Program-made: the position numbers and the translations under genes
Part shown: in pieces, positions 1 through 7,260 of the stretch
Position numbering within the stretch: position 1 is the stretch's first letter
Layout of the letters: every line of letters starts with the position of its first letter
The notes under the pieces: generated by a model
The model's database searches: none
What the model was told of the DNA's origin: nothing
What the model saw: only the letters and a program-made list of their open reading frames with translations
Source of the DNA: Candidatus Gottesmanbacteria bacterium CG_4_10_14_0_8_um_filter_37_24
GTDB taxonomy: Bacteria > Patescibacteriota > Microgenomatia > 2-02-FULL-39-11
Reading direction: 5' to 3'
Assembly (NCBI GenBank): GCA_002785215.1
Contig: PFMK01000037.1
Location: forward strand, 1-15,443
Length of the DNA stretch: 15,443 nucleotides

Positions 1-25
1 ATTGAAAACACTCTTTTACCCATAT

Positions 26-1417
26 TTAAACCATTGAAAATTTTTTAATCTCTCCTATCAAGTATAGCGATCCTGTTACCAGAATCAAATCTCTGGAAGA
101 AACATGGAAAGAAGCATATCTCAACGCTTCAAGAGGACTTTTAATCTTCATTATGTCTATTGCAGGGTCTATTTCTTTTACGATTTTGGAAAGGAGGTTA
201 GGATCATGTGAAACCGTATCGCCTACATCTGTTCTCAATCTATATTGGGTTAAAATAATTCTTTGAGAAATTTTTACCAGTTCTCGCAGAATATCCTTGG
301 CGTTTTTATCACTCTTTATTGCCAGAATTACTGTTATTTTTTTCCCCGGATAGATTACTTTAACTGCCTTTACCAAAGCTTTCATCTTATCCTGATTATG
401 TGCTCCATCAAGGATAACTAATGGTTTTCGGTTATGAATTTCAAATCTAGCAGATACATAGGCATTTCTTAAACCCTGTCTGATCTCACCAATTGTAAAT
501 TGATAATTGATAATTGATAATTGCTTTATTGTTTTTATCGCCAAACTTGCATTTCTTATCTGATGTTCTCCGACAAGCCCTGTCTTTAAATTCTGGTATT
601 CACTACTTCCCCGGTAATCAAATACACTACCATTCAAGTCTATCTTCTTTACTTTATACGAAAAGTTTCTATTAAGGAGTAACAATTGAGAATTAGTTTC
701 CGAACATTTACTTCGTACAATTTTCTTTACGGAGGGTTGTGTAACTCCCGTTACAACATGAATGTTTTTTTTAATTATACCTACTTTATCAAGTGCAATT
801 TCTTCCACTGTATTACCCAAGACCTCCGTATGATCAAGACCAACGTTGGTAAGCACAGCAACCAAAGGTTTAACTACGTTGGTGGCATCATACCGACCGC
901 CCAATCCTACTTCAATTACAGCAATATCAACTTTCTGCGTTCTAAAATACAGAAAAGCCATCGCCGTGATAATTTCAAAATAACTTGGCGGACCATACTT
1001 AGTATTATCCATCTCCGCAATTAATGGAACTAACAAATTAAGCACACGAATAAAGTTTCTATCAGAAATATCAAGTGTATGAAATATTTTTGAATTTTGA
1101 ATTGTACTTTTGACTTTTGCATTTTGACTTTTGACTTTCCTTATTATCTTTATCCTCTCATTCACCTTCATAAGATGCGGACTTGTATACAAACCAACCT
1201 TATATTCTGTGGCTAGTATCGAGGCGATAAACGTCGCTGTGGAACCCTTTCCCGATGTCCCTCCCACATGGATGGTAGGATAAGAAAGATGAGGAGCTCC
1301 TAATATAGACAGCAATTTCTCAATGCGTTTTAATCCAATTAGTCCGGGAAATTTCGCTTGCGGGCGAGGAATATATTTCTCTAAATATATAAGAGCTTCT
1401 TCTAATGTAGTCAACAT
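26..1417 (-). CDS. folC: Bifunctional folylpolyglutamate synthase/dihydrofolate synthase
   Basis: Mur-ligase-fold enzyme that adds glutamate to folates (and to dihydropteroate), using ATP in the cytoplasm. The 463-residue product carries the P-loop GTSGKGS at residues 53-59, the TSPHL segment near 78, VIEVGLGGRYDATN near 167-180, TNVGLDHTEVLG near 190, and DGAHNQ at about 337 in the C-terminal domain. Length is slightly above the usual 420-440 because a low-complexity K/S/N/Q segment (about 93-114) sits between NERIKI and ISDRNF, where relatives have a short loop. A second repeat-derived stretch lies near 298-308. Both are encoded by 7-bp tandem repeats. The ATG at 1417 has no Shine-Dalgarno but an extended -10 box 9 nt upstream. 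It is divergent from the membrane-protein gene at 1505. Family identity is very secure. Whether the cell makes folate itself cannot be seen here. Confidence 0.95.
   Translation of the reverse strand: MLTTLEEALIYLEKYIPRPQAKFPGLIGLKRIEKLLSILGAPHLSYPTIHVGGTSGKGSTATFIASILATEYKVGLYTSPHLMKVNERIKIIRKVKSQNAKVKSTIQNSKIFHTLDISDRNFIRVLNLLVPLIAEMDNTKYGPPSYFEIITAMAFLYFRTQKVDIAVIEVGLGGRYDATNVVKPLVAVLTNVGLDHTEVLGNTVEEIALDKVGIIKKNIHVVTGVTQPSVKKIVRSKCSETNSQLLLLNRNFSYKVKKIDLNGSVFDYRGSSEYQNLKTGLVGEHQIRNASLAIKTIKQLSIINYQFTIGEIRQGLRNAYVSARFEIHNRKPLVILDGAHNQDKMKALVKAVKVIYPGKKITVILAIKSDKNAKDILRELVKISQRIILTQYRLRTDVGDTVSHDPNLLSKIVKEIDPAIDIMKIKSPLEALRYASFHVSSRDLILVTGSLYLIGEIKKFSMV
492..523. repeat. Heptanucleotide tandem repeat inside folC (TTGATAA type)
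   Basis: TTGATAA occurs three times in tandem plus a partial TTG (500-523), preceded by a degenerate copy. The period is 7 bp. It lies in the folC frame and encodes an I/N/Y/Q-rich stretch around residues 298-308. Confidence 0.8.
1088..1139. repeat. Heptanucleotide tandem repeat inside folC (TTTTGAM type)
   Basis: About seven 7-bp units on the + strand: two TTTTGAA-like units, then TTTTGAC, TTTTGCA, TTTTGAC, TTTTGAC. On the coding (minus) strand they give a K-V-K-S-Q-N-A type seven-residue repeat (three heptads make seven codons), inserted at FolC residues 93-110. Confidence 0.85.
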
Positions 1418-1426
1418 AACGTAAGC

Positions 1427-1435
1427 ATTATAACA
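1427..1435 (-). promoter_or_regulatory. Extended -10 promoter of folC, near-leaderless
   Basis: On the minus strand TGT-TATAAT (complement of 1435-1427) is a full extended -10 element. It ends 9 nt before the folC ATG, so the predicted transcript has about 0-4 nt of leader. No purine-rich ribosome site precedes the ATG. Confidence 0.6.
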
Positions 1436-1469
1436 AACAAGCGCGGATCAGGCGAAAATTAATTTACCG

Positions 1470-1497
1470 TTGACAGTAATAATAGATTTGTTAGAAT
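1470..1497 (+). promoter_or_regulatory. Sigma-70-type promoter TTGACA-N16-TAGAAT, leaderless
   Basis: TTGACA at 1470-1475 and TAGAAT at 1492-1497 with a 16-bp spacer. The -10 box ends 7 nt before the ATG at 1505, so transcription would start at or beside the start codon. It shares the 87-bp intergenic space with the oppositely directed folC promoter. Confidence 0.7.
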
Positions 1498-1504
1498 AAG
1501 AACT

Positions 1505-2161
1505 ATGAAAAACAAAACACTGGTTTCAATTTTTATTTTCACCTTCGTTGGTTTTATCTCATTACAAATCCCATTCTCCAGAGTACTTGGTTCAAATACT
1601 AAATTCACCCTGTTTGACTTTATCGCCCCCTCTTTCGGAGCCGTGTTAGGAAGTGTTCCCGGGATATTCTCCGTATTCTTAATACAAGTTGTAAATATAA
1701 TTTTACACGGGAAGAATTTTGATTTTGGAGGCATTATCCGCATTTTTCCCACCCTTTTTGCCGTCTTCTACTTTGCTAAAAAAAGAACGGCAAATATTAT
1801 CGTTCCTTTTTTGGCAATAATAGCCTTTAACTTACATCCGATAGGAAGATCCGCCTGGCAATATTCCATGTTTTGGCTTATCCCGATTGCCTCATACTTC
1901 TTCAGAAAAAATCTGTTTATCAGAAGTCTGGGTGCTACTTTCACAGCTCATGCCGTTGGAGGCGCACTGTGGGTCTGGACATTTGGACTAAGTAAAGAAA
2001 TCTGGCTGAGTCTGATTCCCCAAACAGCAATGGAAAGATTGTTGTTCGCAAGCGGAATTTCTGTCTTTTACCTTCTCATATTGAATACTCTTAGTTTTAT
2101 CTTCAAAAAAAGGATTTTACCTTTGTTGCCTAACATTGAAAAAAAATATCTCTACGTCTGA
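1505..2161 (+). CDS. Polytopic membrane protein, ECF S-component-like, function unknown
   Basis: The 218-residue, strongly hydrophobic product has about six predicted membrane segments: roughly residues 7-24, 38-68 (possibly two short ones), 78-92, 98-112, 120-135 and 180-200. Conserved-looking polar features include FDFIAPSFGA (about 38-47), LHPIGR (about 112-117) and FTAHAVGGALWVW (about 146-158). Gly/Pro-rich short helices and the FDF...GA...LG pattern recall the substrate-binding S components of ECF vitamin transporters, but there is no neighbouring ECF ATPase or T component, so the substrate is unknown. I recall similar proteins from Microgenomates but cannot verify this. The start is fixed by the strong leaderless promoter just upstream. 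It converges on pth with a 17-bp gap and ends in TGA. Confidence 0.75.
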   Translation: MKNKTLVSIFIFTFVGFISLQIPFSRVLGSNTKFTLFDFIAPSFGAVLGSVPGIFSVFLIQVVNIILHGKNFDFGGIIRIFPTLFAVFYFAKKRTANIIVPFLAIIAFNLHPIGRSAWQYSMFWLIPIASYFFRKNLFIRSLGATFTAHAVGGALWVWTFGLSKEIWLSLIPQTAMERLLFASGISVFYLLILNTLSFIFKKRILPLLPNIEKKYLYV

Positions 2162-2178
2162 CCTTCCAGCAATCAACC

Positions 2179-2778
2179 TTAGTTGAACCTATTCATCACC
2201 GTTTCTATCCCTTTTTCAATTGCCATCTTTAATGCCTCATTAGTTTTCTTTACTAATTTCTTGATATCCCCTCCTTCAGTATCTTTAAAAGGAGATAGTA
2301 CGAATTTCTCTATTTCCCTCCTGTGGAGATTTTTATCTGTGTTATGGTGTAAATCAAGCTTACCTTTACCGATACCCAGTCTAAATCTTGTAAAATCAGG
2401 ATTACCTAGTTGATTTATTATAGATTCTATTCCATTATGCCCGGCACTTCCCCCACCCTTCCTTATCTTGATCTTCCCTGTAGGCAAATCAATGTCGTCA
2501 TGTACTACCCAAATTTCTTCAATCTTAATTTTGTAGAAATTTGCTACTGACTTCACTGCACTTCCGGACTGATTCATGTAAGTTTGAGGCTTTATTACTA
2601 TACAATTGTTTAATTTACAGAGTAAACAGAAGAATTTTTTATCCTTCTTCCAAGCTTTCAGAGAAGGCATCAGGGGCAGTACATCTTTCACATACTTTTC
2701 CACCACCATAAAACCGATATTATGTCTGGTATAAGTATATTTATCTCCGGGGTTTCCGAGTCCGACGATTAATTTCAT
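2179..2778 (-). CDS. pth: Peptidyl-tRNA hydrolase
   Basis: Cleaves the ester bond between tRNA and prematurely released peptides, recycling tRNA. The 199-residue protein has typical bacterial Pth length and all family signatures: IVGLGNPG at residues 4-11 (Asn9), TRHNIGF with catalytic His19, KPQTYMNQSG with Asn69, VVHDDIDLP with Asp94, and GGGSAGHNG with Asn115. A short histidine/lysine-rich insertion (about residues 142-155) precedes the C-terminal helix. The ATG overlaps the stop of the upstream phosphoribosyltransferase as ATGA (2778-2775), so the two are translationally coupled. Identification is secure. Confidence 0.97.
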   Translation of the reverse strand: MKLIVGLGNPGDKYTYTRHNIGFMVVEKYVKDVLPLMPSLKAWKKDKKFFCLLCKLNNCIVIKPQTYMNQSGSAVKSVANFYKIKIEEIWVVHDDIDLPTGKIKIRKGGGSAGHNGIESIINQLGNPDFTRFRLGIGKGKLDLHHNTDKNLHRREIEKFVLSPFKDTEGGDIKKLVKKTNEALKMAIEKGIETVMNRFN

Positions 2779-3434
2779 ATTTTGTTTTCTAGGAGCCTTA
2801 TGACTTCTTCATCCGACACTTGAGAAAAATCTTTGTAAAACTGTCCTACGGATATCAAATTATCAGGTATATCCAAAGAAACTATTTCCTCAACTTCTGA
2901 ACTTAACTTATTATAAACCTCCTTGGCAATCACGGGAATAGCAAGAATAAGTCCGGCCATCCGTTCCTTTTCCCCAACCATCTTTATGCTCTTCATTTGT
3001 CTTATGGCGGCCAGTATTGTCGCTCCCGTTGCTATACCGTCATCAACTAATACATATTTCTTGAATTTAATTATTTCTGAGGAAAGGTCATTACCCTGTA
3101 GTTTTCTTTCCAGTATTTTTATCGCCTTTTTTTTACTAAGGACCTCATTTGTTAGGTACTCCTTTGAAATGCCGATTTTAGATAGTAAATCCCATCGAAC
3201 TATTTTGCTGCCATCTGAAGATATCGCGCCAATTGCCAACTCCTTATTATGAGGTGCAGATAATTTTTTTACGACTATTGCTATATGGGGGGTATCTAAA
3301 TGATATGCAATTTGGCTACCGACAACTACTCCTCCCCTTGGAACAGAAAGCACTAACAATTCCTTATCGTTTTTATAAATCTCCAGTTTGTCAGCCAGCA
3401 AATTACCAGCTGTAAATCGGTTATTAAATATCAT
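2775..3434 (-). CDS. Phosphoribosyltransferase-domain protein (COG1926-like)
   Basis: The 219-residue type I phosphoribosyltransferase fold carries the PRPP-binding motif YVLVDDGIATGAT at about residues 127-139 and, near the N terminus, the pattern FNNRFTAGNLLADKL followed by LSVPRGGVVVG (residues 29-39), typical of the stand-alone COG1926 predicted phosphoribosyltransferases. The substrate is not defined for this family, and I cannot assign it to adenine, hypoxanthine or orotate metabolism. It is the first gene of a coupled pair with pth (ATGA overlap). The upstream region has no good ribosome site (only AGAG about 9 nt before ATG). Confidence 0.88.
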   Translation of the reverse strand: MIFNNRFTAGNLLADKLEIYKNDKELLVLSVPRGGVVVGSQIAYHLDTPHIAIVVKKLSAPHNKELAIGAISSDGSKIVRWDLLSKIGISKEYLTNEVLSKKKAIKILERKLQGNDLSSEIIKFKKYVLVDDGIATGATILAAIRQMKSIKMVGEKERMAGLILAIPVIAKEVYNKLSSEVEEIVSLDIPDNLISVGQFYKDFSQVSDEEVIRLLENKI

Positions 3435-3492
3435 GATTTACTCTTTATTCCAGATATTATTTTCGCTATTTTCAGCGAACCTCTGTCTTTGA

Positions 3493-3837
3493 TTATTTCA
3501 TCTTTTCAAGTTGTTTCTCTGCCAAATCACCAAAATAAGGAAGTTTGTATTTTTCTCCGTTATAAGCCTTCCACATCAGAAGTAACCACAGTACGAAAGT
3601 AACTATCCATATGACAGGAGAAATTAATAGTCCAATTATCCATCCTATAATCGGCACTATTCCGAAAACCAGGAATAATAATGTGATTGCACCGAATAGT
3701 AACGTAGACTGCATGGCATGGAAACGGACATAGGCATTTTTCTTCTGAGTTATAAGAAGAATAAGACCTGTAATCCACCATCCTAAATAAGCTATCACTC
3801 CTAACATTTTTTCATCAGGATACTCTTTATCTGCCAT
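3493..3837 (-). CDS. DUF4870/Tic20-like small membrane protein
   Basis: The 114-residue protein has a charged N terminus (ADKEYPDEK), then hydrophobic segments at roughly residues 11-29, 43-60 and 62-92, and a lysine-rich tail. The pattern GVIAYLGWWITGLILLI followed by YVRFHAMQS (about 36-44) is the hallmark of the DUF4870/Tic20-like family. Its role is unknown; family resemblance to the chloroplast import component Tic20 is the only functional hint. Unlike its neighbours it has a strong Shine-Dalgarno sequence, GGGAGGTGA, 7 nt before the ATG, plus a conventional leader of about 40 nt. Confidence 0.85.
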   Translation of the reverse strand: MADKEYPDEKMLGVIAYLGWWITGLILLITQKKNAYVRFHAMQSTLLFGAITLLFLVFGIVPIIGWIIGLLISPVIWIVTFVLWLLLMWKAYNGEKYKLPYFGDLAEKQLEKMK

Positions 3838-3841
3838 TTTT

Positions 3842-3913
3842 TCACCTCCCTACTTTAAATATTTTATAAGTATGTTTAGATCAAGCATAACACCAATAAA
3901 AATTCATAGTCAA
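3842..3913 (-). promoter_or_regulatory. Promoter TTGACT-N17-TTATGC and strong ribosome site
   Basis: On the minus strand TTGACT (3913-3908) and TTATGC (3890-3885) are 17 bp apart. GGGAGGTGA (3850-3842) then sits with correct spacing before the ATG at 3837. This is the only clear Shine-Dalgarno-led gene I found in the window. Confidence 0.55.
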
Positions 3914-3929
3914 CAACACTTATGCGTGA

Positions 3930-4673
3930 TTATTTTATTGATACACCTGAAAAAAAATCTGTTTCTGGCAGTTCTGGTTTAAGATTTTGATAATACTGCA
4001 GAATAAAATGGTCGATCTTTGGCTGACGGGAAAATCTACTAAGCAGTGCAGTTACATCTTTCAACTGACTTTCGTGCATCTTCATTGCTCTTTTTTTGTA
4101 ATCCCAATATTTTTCGTAGTTTATTTTGGTTGTGATTTGGTTTTCTTGGTAACCTTCAGGAAAATAAATAAAATAATTATCTAAGGCCTTTTCCCTGAAT
4201 TTTACATTCATACAATAATAATATAGTTTCTGAGCTATTTTTGTTTTTAAGTATGCGTAGGTAGTAGTCATGGAAACTGCAATATGGTCAAGATGGCCTG
4301 ATATTCCCAATCTTTCGTTTGTCAGGATAATCTGAGGTTTAAAAGATATTATCTTCCTGGAAATCTTATCTGCCAATTTATGATAAAGATTATTACACAA
4401 CTGTCCATCTATAAAATTCAGGAATTCCACGCTTTTAATCCCCAATATTTCCGCAGATCTTAACAATTCCTTCTCTCTCCTTTTTCCTAACTTATTATCC
4501 TCAAATTTATTATTTGAAATTTGAAATTTGAAATTTTTTTCGTCTCCGGACTCTCCTCTGGTCGCACAAAGAATGTGAATTTCTACCCCCTCATGGCCGT
4601 ATTTAGCCATTGTCCCTCCGGGACCGAAAACCTCGTCGTCAGGATGGGCAAAAACAGCTAGTATTTTTTTCAT
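3930..4673 (-). CDS. PIG-L/LmbE family N-deacetylase
   Basis: Zinc-dependent deacetylase family acting on N-acetylglucosamine-type groups of glycolipids, glycans or small thiols. In the 247-residue product the metal/catalytic motif AHPDDE lies at residues 9-14 (His10, Asp12, Asp13), CATRGESGD at 36-44, and the third ligand in SGHLDHIAVS (His130). Residues 45-60 form an N/K/F-rich insertion made by 7-bp repeats, placed in the loop between TRGESGD and KRREKELLRSAEILGI. The start overlaps the stop of the acyltransferase gene upstream as ATGA, so the pair is probably co-translated. That pairing suggests removal and replacement of an N-acyl group on a cell-surface sugar. The substrate is unknown. 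Confidence 0.93.
   Translation of the reverse strand: MKKILAVFAHPDDEVFGPGGTMAKYGHEGVEIHILCATRGESGDEKNFKFQISNNKFEDNKLGKRREKELLRSAEILGIKSVEFLNFIDGQLCNNLYHKLADKISRKIISFKPQIILTNERLGISGHLDHIAVSMTTTYAYLKTKIAQKLYYYCMNVKFREKALDNYFIYFPEGYQENQITTKINYEKYWDYKKRAMKMHESQLKDVTALLSRFSRQPKIDHFILQYYQNLKPELPETDFFSGVSIK
4502..4538. repeat. Heptanucleotide tandem repeat inside the PIG-L gene (TTTGAAA type)
   Basis: TTTGAAA occurs three times in exact tandem (4513-4533) with degenerate flanks, period 7. It encodes the FKFQISNNKF-like insertion after TRGESGD. Confidence 0.8.
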
Positions 4674-5641
4674 ATTAAGAACCTAATTCTATATAGTTTC
4701 TTCTCTTTTCCTCCTAAATCATACTTATATCTTTCATTGCCCCGAAGGAAATCGTATTTCTTTTTCCCTTTCTCTATAGCCCTTTTTATGGTATAAGCTT
4801 TAAGCAACAATCCCGGCGCCAATTTGTAATACTGCGGATCATAACCGGAATTGTAAAGCAGTACTTCATCTTTGAAGTTAAATAATATTACTACAGCTAT
4901 ATTTTTCCCATCAATTTTTAAAAAACAAAGTTCTAGTTTTTTATTATTCCATAAAGAATTTATCAAATCCCGAAAATATTCTTCCATTCTCGGACTTAAG
5001 AATATATTCTTTTTTTCTGAAGACAGCTTCATTAAACGGAATAGATCATCGATATCCGCAGGATTTCCTTCAAAACAGACTTTAAAAGCCTTTGCTTCTT
5101 CTAACCGTCTTATTTTTCTTTTAATCTCATGCCTATTGTGTCTATCTAAAGACAATAAATATTCTTCCCATGTTCTTGGTAAATCAATGTTTGGCGCACT
5201 GTCAACCTCCTCAATCTTTCCTCCCAGTTTCTTTAATATTTTGTAACTTATCGAATTTCCTCGAATAAAATTACATTCTATCGTGATTTTTGATCCGTCA
5301 GCTTGCGGATTGGGATTTGGGAATTGGGACATAATGGTTTCCCACACTTCCTTTTCCTTTCCGGCTGACGCCACAATATCACCAAAATCACTTATTTTCT
5401 CATTTCCTACAACGGGCATTATTCCCAAGAAACCAACGGTTTTTTCTCTAAGCTCAAGTGGCGCAAAACCAACTAACTTGTCATTTTCATATATCCCGAG
5501 GCTGAAATCCCTGACTTGAAAATGCTTTAAATACAATCTCAACCAGTCAGTGTTCTGAAAAAAAGAAGCAGTAGAATTTCCATCTATATATTTTTCCCAA
5601 GAATCAATTTCAGTTAACGGCAAGTGTCTGCATATAAACAT
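4670..5641 (-). CDS. FemAB/BioF2-like GNAT-fold acyltransferase
   Basis: The 323-residue protein resembles the CelD/BioF2 and FemAB-like acyltransferases, with two GNAT-like halves. The N-terminal half contains SFFQNTDWLRLYLKHF (about 27-41) and LVGFAPLEL. The C-terminal half has the conserved block around RHEIKRKIRRL (about 162-172), LFRLMKLSSEKK, NSGYDPQYYKLAPGLLLKAY and DFLRGNERYK (about 298-307). Such enzymes transfer acyl or aminoacyl groups to cell-envelope glycans or peptides. A P/N/Q-rich segment (about 107-118) is encoded by an inserted 7-bp repeat plus palindrome. It is first in a coupled pair with the PIG-L deacetylase. A consensus TATAAT lies 10 nt before the ATG without a ribosome site. 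The family call is good; the donor and acceptor are unknown. Confidence 0.85.
   Translation of the reverse strand: MFICRHLPLTEIDSWEKYIDGNSTASFFQNTDWLRLYLKHFQVRDFSLGIYENDKLVGFAPLELREKTVGFLGIMPVVGNEKISDFGDIVASAGKEKEVWETIMSQFPNPNPQADGSKITIECNFIRGNSISYKILKKLGGKIEEVDSAPNIDLPRTWEEYLLSLDRHNRHEIKRKIRRLEEAKAFKVCFEGNPADIDDLFRLMKLSSEKKNIFLSPRMEEYFRDLINSLWNNKKLELCFLKIDGKNIAVVILFNFKDEVLLYNSGYDPQYYKLAPGLLLKAYTIKRAIEKGKKKYDFLRGNERYKYDLGGKEKKLYRIRFLI
5291..5330. repeat. Palindrome plus ATTGGGA heptad repeat inside the acyltransferase gene
   Basis: ATCCG (5293-5297) and CGGAT (5306-5310) flank a near-palindromic centre. They are followed directly by ATTGGGA, TTTGGGA, ATTGGGA on the + strand, period 7. The block encodes the N-P-N-P-Q-A-D-G-S stretch. 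Confidence 0.75.
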
Positions 5642-5651
5642 ATATTGGTAT

Positions 5652-5676
5652 ATTATAGATATTTAACTTCCGAAGT
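5652..5676 (-). promoter_or_regulatory. TATAAT box and palindrome upstream of the acyltransferase gene
   Basis: On the minus strand TATAAT (5657-5652) ends 10 nt before the start codon. The palindrome ACTTCCGAAGT (5666-5676) lies in the spacer/-35 area and could be an operator. The -35 is weak (TTTTAC). The 89-bp gap after the EndoQ gene stop therefore carries a separate promoter. Confidence 0.45.
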
Positions 5677-5730
5677 AAAATCCATATGGAAAGAAATTAA
5701 AAAGGATAGTCCAGGATTACAAGCAAGTTG

Positions 5731-7131
5731 TCAGAAAAAACTCAGCTGTTCTTTTTCCTCTATTGGCACCTTTTCATCCTTCTTTTTGTCAAACCAAATT
5801 TTTACTACTCCAAACACTCCATCGTACCCCGGATCTACAAATATATCTCCGGATCTGACTTTACCGATTGCCTCAGCTGTTTTTTCTCCGGAAATAGCTT
5901 TAATTTCATCAAGCGGTTTCTCCAATAAAATGGAAAACTCGCTGCCAAGCTGGTCTGTTAACTTTTTATATTCGCTTTGAACACTCTGGCTTGCTGGAGA
6001 AACATTCATCGATTCGCTCAATATCTCAAGAAGTGGCACAAACATAACATATGGAGGCTTCTGAGGGAAAGATTCAGCATAGATACCTTCAAGTACGGTC
6101 CCGGGTAATTTTTTCTTTACTATTCTTAATTCCTCCTCTGATCTTCCGGCCAATTCTTCCACCCGTTGCATAACTCCTACTGTCAGTTTCTTCCCACAAA
6201 CCGGACAAATTGTTCCTTTTGCTTTAGTTTCTGATGGGGATTGTTTAATGTTGCAATTCCTATGTCCGGTATAATGGTATTTCCCTTCCTCCGGATGAAA
6301 CTCTATTGTGTAAATAATCTTGTTATCTATATCCCTATCTTCACCCTTTTGGAAACTTGTATACGGTCCGGCTATTACACTTCTAATATTTTCATAGCTT
6401 AATTTCGATAACTCAAATACCGTTGCCTCTCTTCCGAGCTTTGGTCCTGAATGAGCGTCTGAAAAAGAAAGTAGAGTCCGGTTATCCAAATCCTTGATTC
6501 TCCAATTCATGGCCGGATCACTTGAGAGACCTGTTTCAATAGCATAAATATTCTTGGCAAAACTACCGAAACATTCATCAATAGAATCAAAACCTGATTG
6601 GGAACCATACAATGAAAACCAGGGCGTCCAGGCGTGAGCAGGTATAAGAAGATTATGCGAATCTACAGAAAAAACTATTTCAGCAATCTCCATACTGGTA
6701 AGTCCAACAATCGGCCTTCCATCTGAATGTAAATTTGCACCCCTAGATTTCAAGCCTTCGATAATTTTGTCGGAGTTTTTTAAAGAGGGTGACCATATCA
6801 GATTATGGATACGTCTGAGTTTACCTCCCTGAGAATATATACTTGACACCTCTGTGGCTAAAAGAAAAAAAGGCCCATCATCAGTATTGACACCTGAGTC
6901 CTGCAGATTAAAAGGGATACTTTCTTTCTTTAATTTTAAAAGTCCATTACCCATTTCTTCTAAGTTTGCTTTTATCTCCCTCATCCAGATGGGATGTGTC
7001 CAATCACCTGTAGCGATTAGATTAATCCCTTTAATCCGCGCCCATTCCCAAATTTTTGGAATTTCCATCTGTTGGGAAACGGCTCTGCTGTATTTTGAGT
7101 GAAGTTGAAGATCAGCAATTATTTTTATCAT
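5731..7131 (-). CDS. Endonuclease Q-like PHP-domain nuclease
   Basis: EndoQ-family proteins (the former TIGR00375 PHP group) cut DNA 5' of deaminated bases. I choose the ATG at 7131 (466 aa) because the conserved N terminus, MIKIIADLQLHSKYS, begins there. The frame is open to an ATG at 7158, but those nine codons fall in an inverted-repeat region. Numbered from 7158, visible features are ADLQLHSKYS (15-24), TGDWTHP (50-56), TEVSSIYS (102-109), IPAHAWTPWFS (172-182), SDAHSGPKLGRE (233-244), a probable zinc site His296/His299/Cys302 with CPVC at 318-321, a C-terminal helical region, and the last residues EQLSFF. The usual DxHxH is DLQLH here. QLSFF matches the bacterial beta-clamp-binding consensus QL(S/D)LF. 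No ribosome site is visible. Confidence 0.9.
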   Translation of the reverse strand: MIKIIADLQLHSKYSRAVSQQMEIPKIWEWARIKGINLIATGDWTHPIWMREIKANLEEMGNGLLKLKKESIPFNLQDSGVNTDDGPFFLLATEVSSIYSQGGKLRRIHNLIWSPSLKNSDKIIEGLKSRGANLHSDGRPIVGLTSMEIAEIVFSVDSHNLLIPAHAWTPWFSLYGSQSGFDSIDECFGSFAKNIYAIETGLSSDPAMNWRIKDLDNRTLLSFSDAHSGPKLGREATVFELSKLSYENIRSVIAGPYTSFQKGEDRDIDNKIIYTIEFHPEEGKYHYTGHRNCNIKQSPSETKAKGTICPVCGKKLTVGVMQRVEELAGRSEEELRIVKKKLPGTVLEGIYAESFPQKPPYVMFVPLLEILSESMNVSPASQSVQSEYKKLTDQLGSEFSILLEKPLDEIKAISGEKTAEAIGKVRSGDIFVDPGYDGVFGVVKIWFDKKKDEKVPIEEKEQLSFF

Positions 7132-7149
7132 ATTATTATCGTGTCTGAT

Positions 7150-7243
7150 TATACCCATCTTACTCAGGTTTGCAACCGGAATGGTTGCAATAGCTGTTAG
7201 AGGGGTATATGCTGGAAAAACTTATTTCGAACCTGAGTTTTTT
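7150..7243. repeat. Nested inverted repeats ahead of the EndoQ gene
   Basis: Three nested arm pairs: TATACCC (7150-7156) with GGGTATA (7203-7209), ACTCAGGTT (7162-7170) with AACCTGAGT (7230-7238), and a perfect 8-bp hairpin TTGCAACC (7170-7177), loop GGAAT, GGTTGCAA (7183-7190). A run of six T (7238-7243) follows the outer arm on the + strand. The pairs partly compete, so the RNA could take alternative folds. It fills the gap between the upstream glycosyltransferase and EndoQ, so it may be an mRNA leader or a small mobile palindromic element. Confidence 0.65.
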
Positions 7244-7260
7244 CAGTATAATAAATGTGT

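Noticed and set aside
686..1024. 112-residue plus-strand frame within folC
   Set aside because: Antisense shadow of a well-supported gene, with no domain-like pattern or ribosome site.
1459..1752. 97-residue minus-strand frame over the membrane-protein gene
   Set aside because: It covers the leaderless promoter and the first part of a convincing membrane protein; composition is non-protein-like.
7132..7158. Upstream ATG at 7158 as the EndoQ start
   Set aside because: The nine added codons are not family-like and half of them lie in an inverted-repeat arm; the ATG at 7131 starts exactly at the conserved MIKIIADL sequence.
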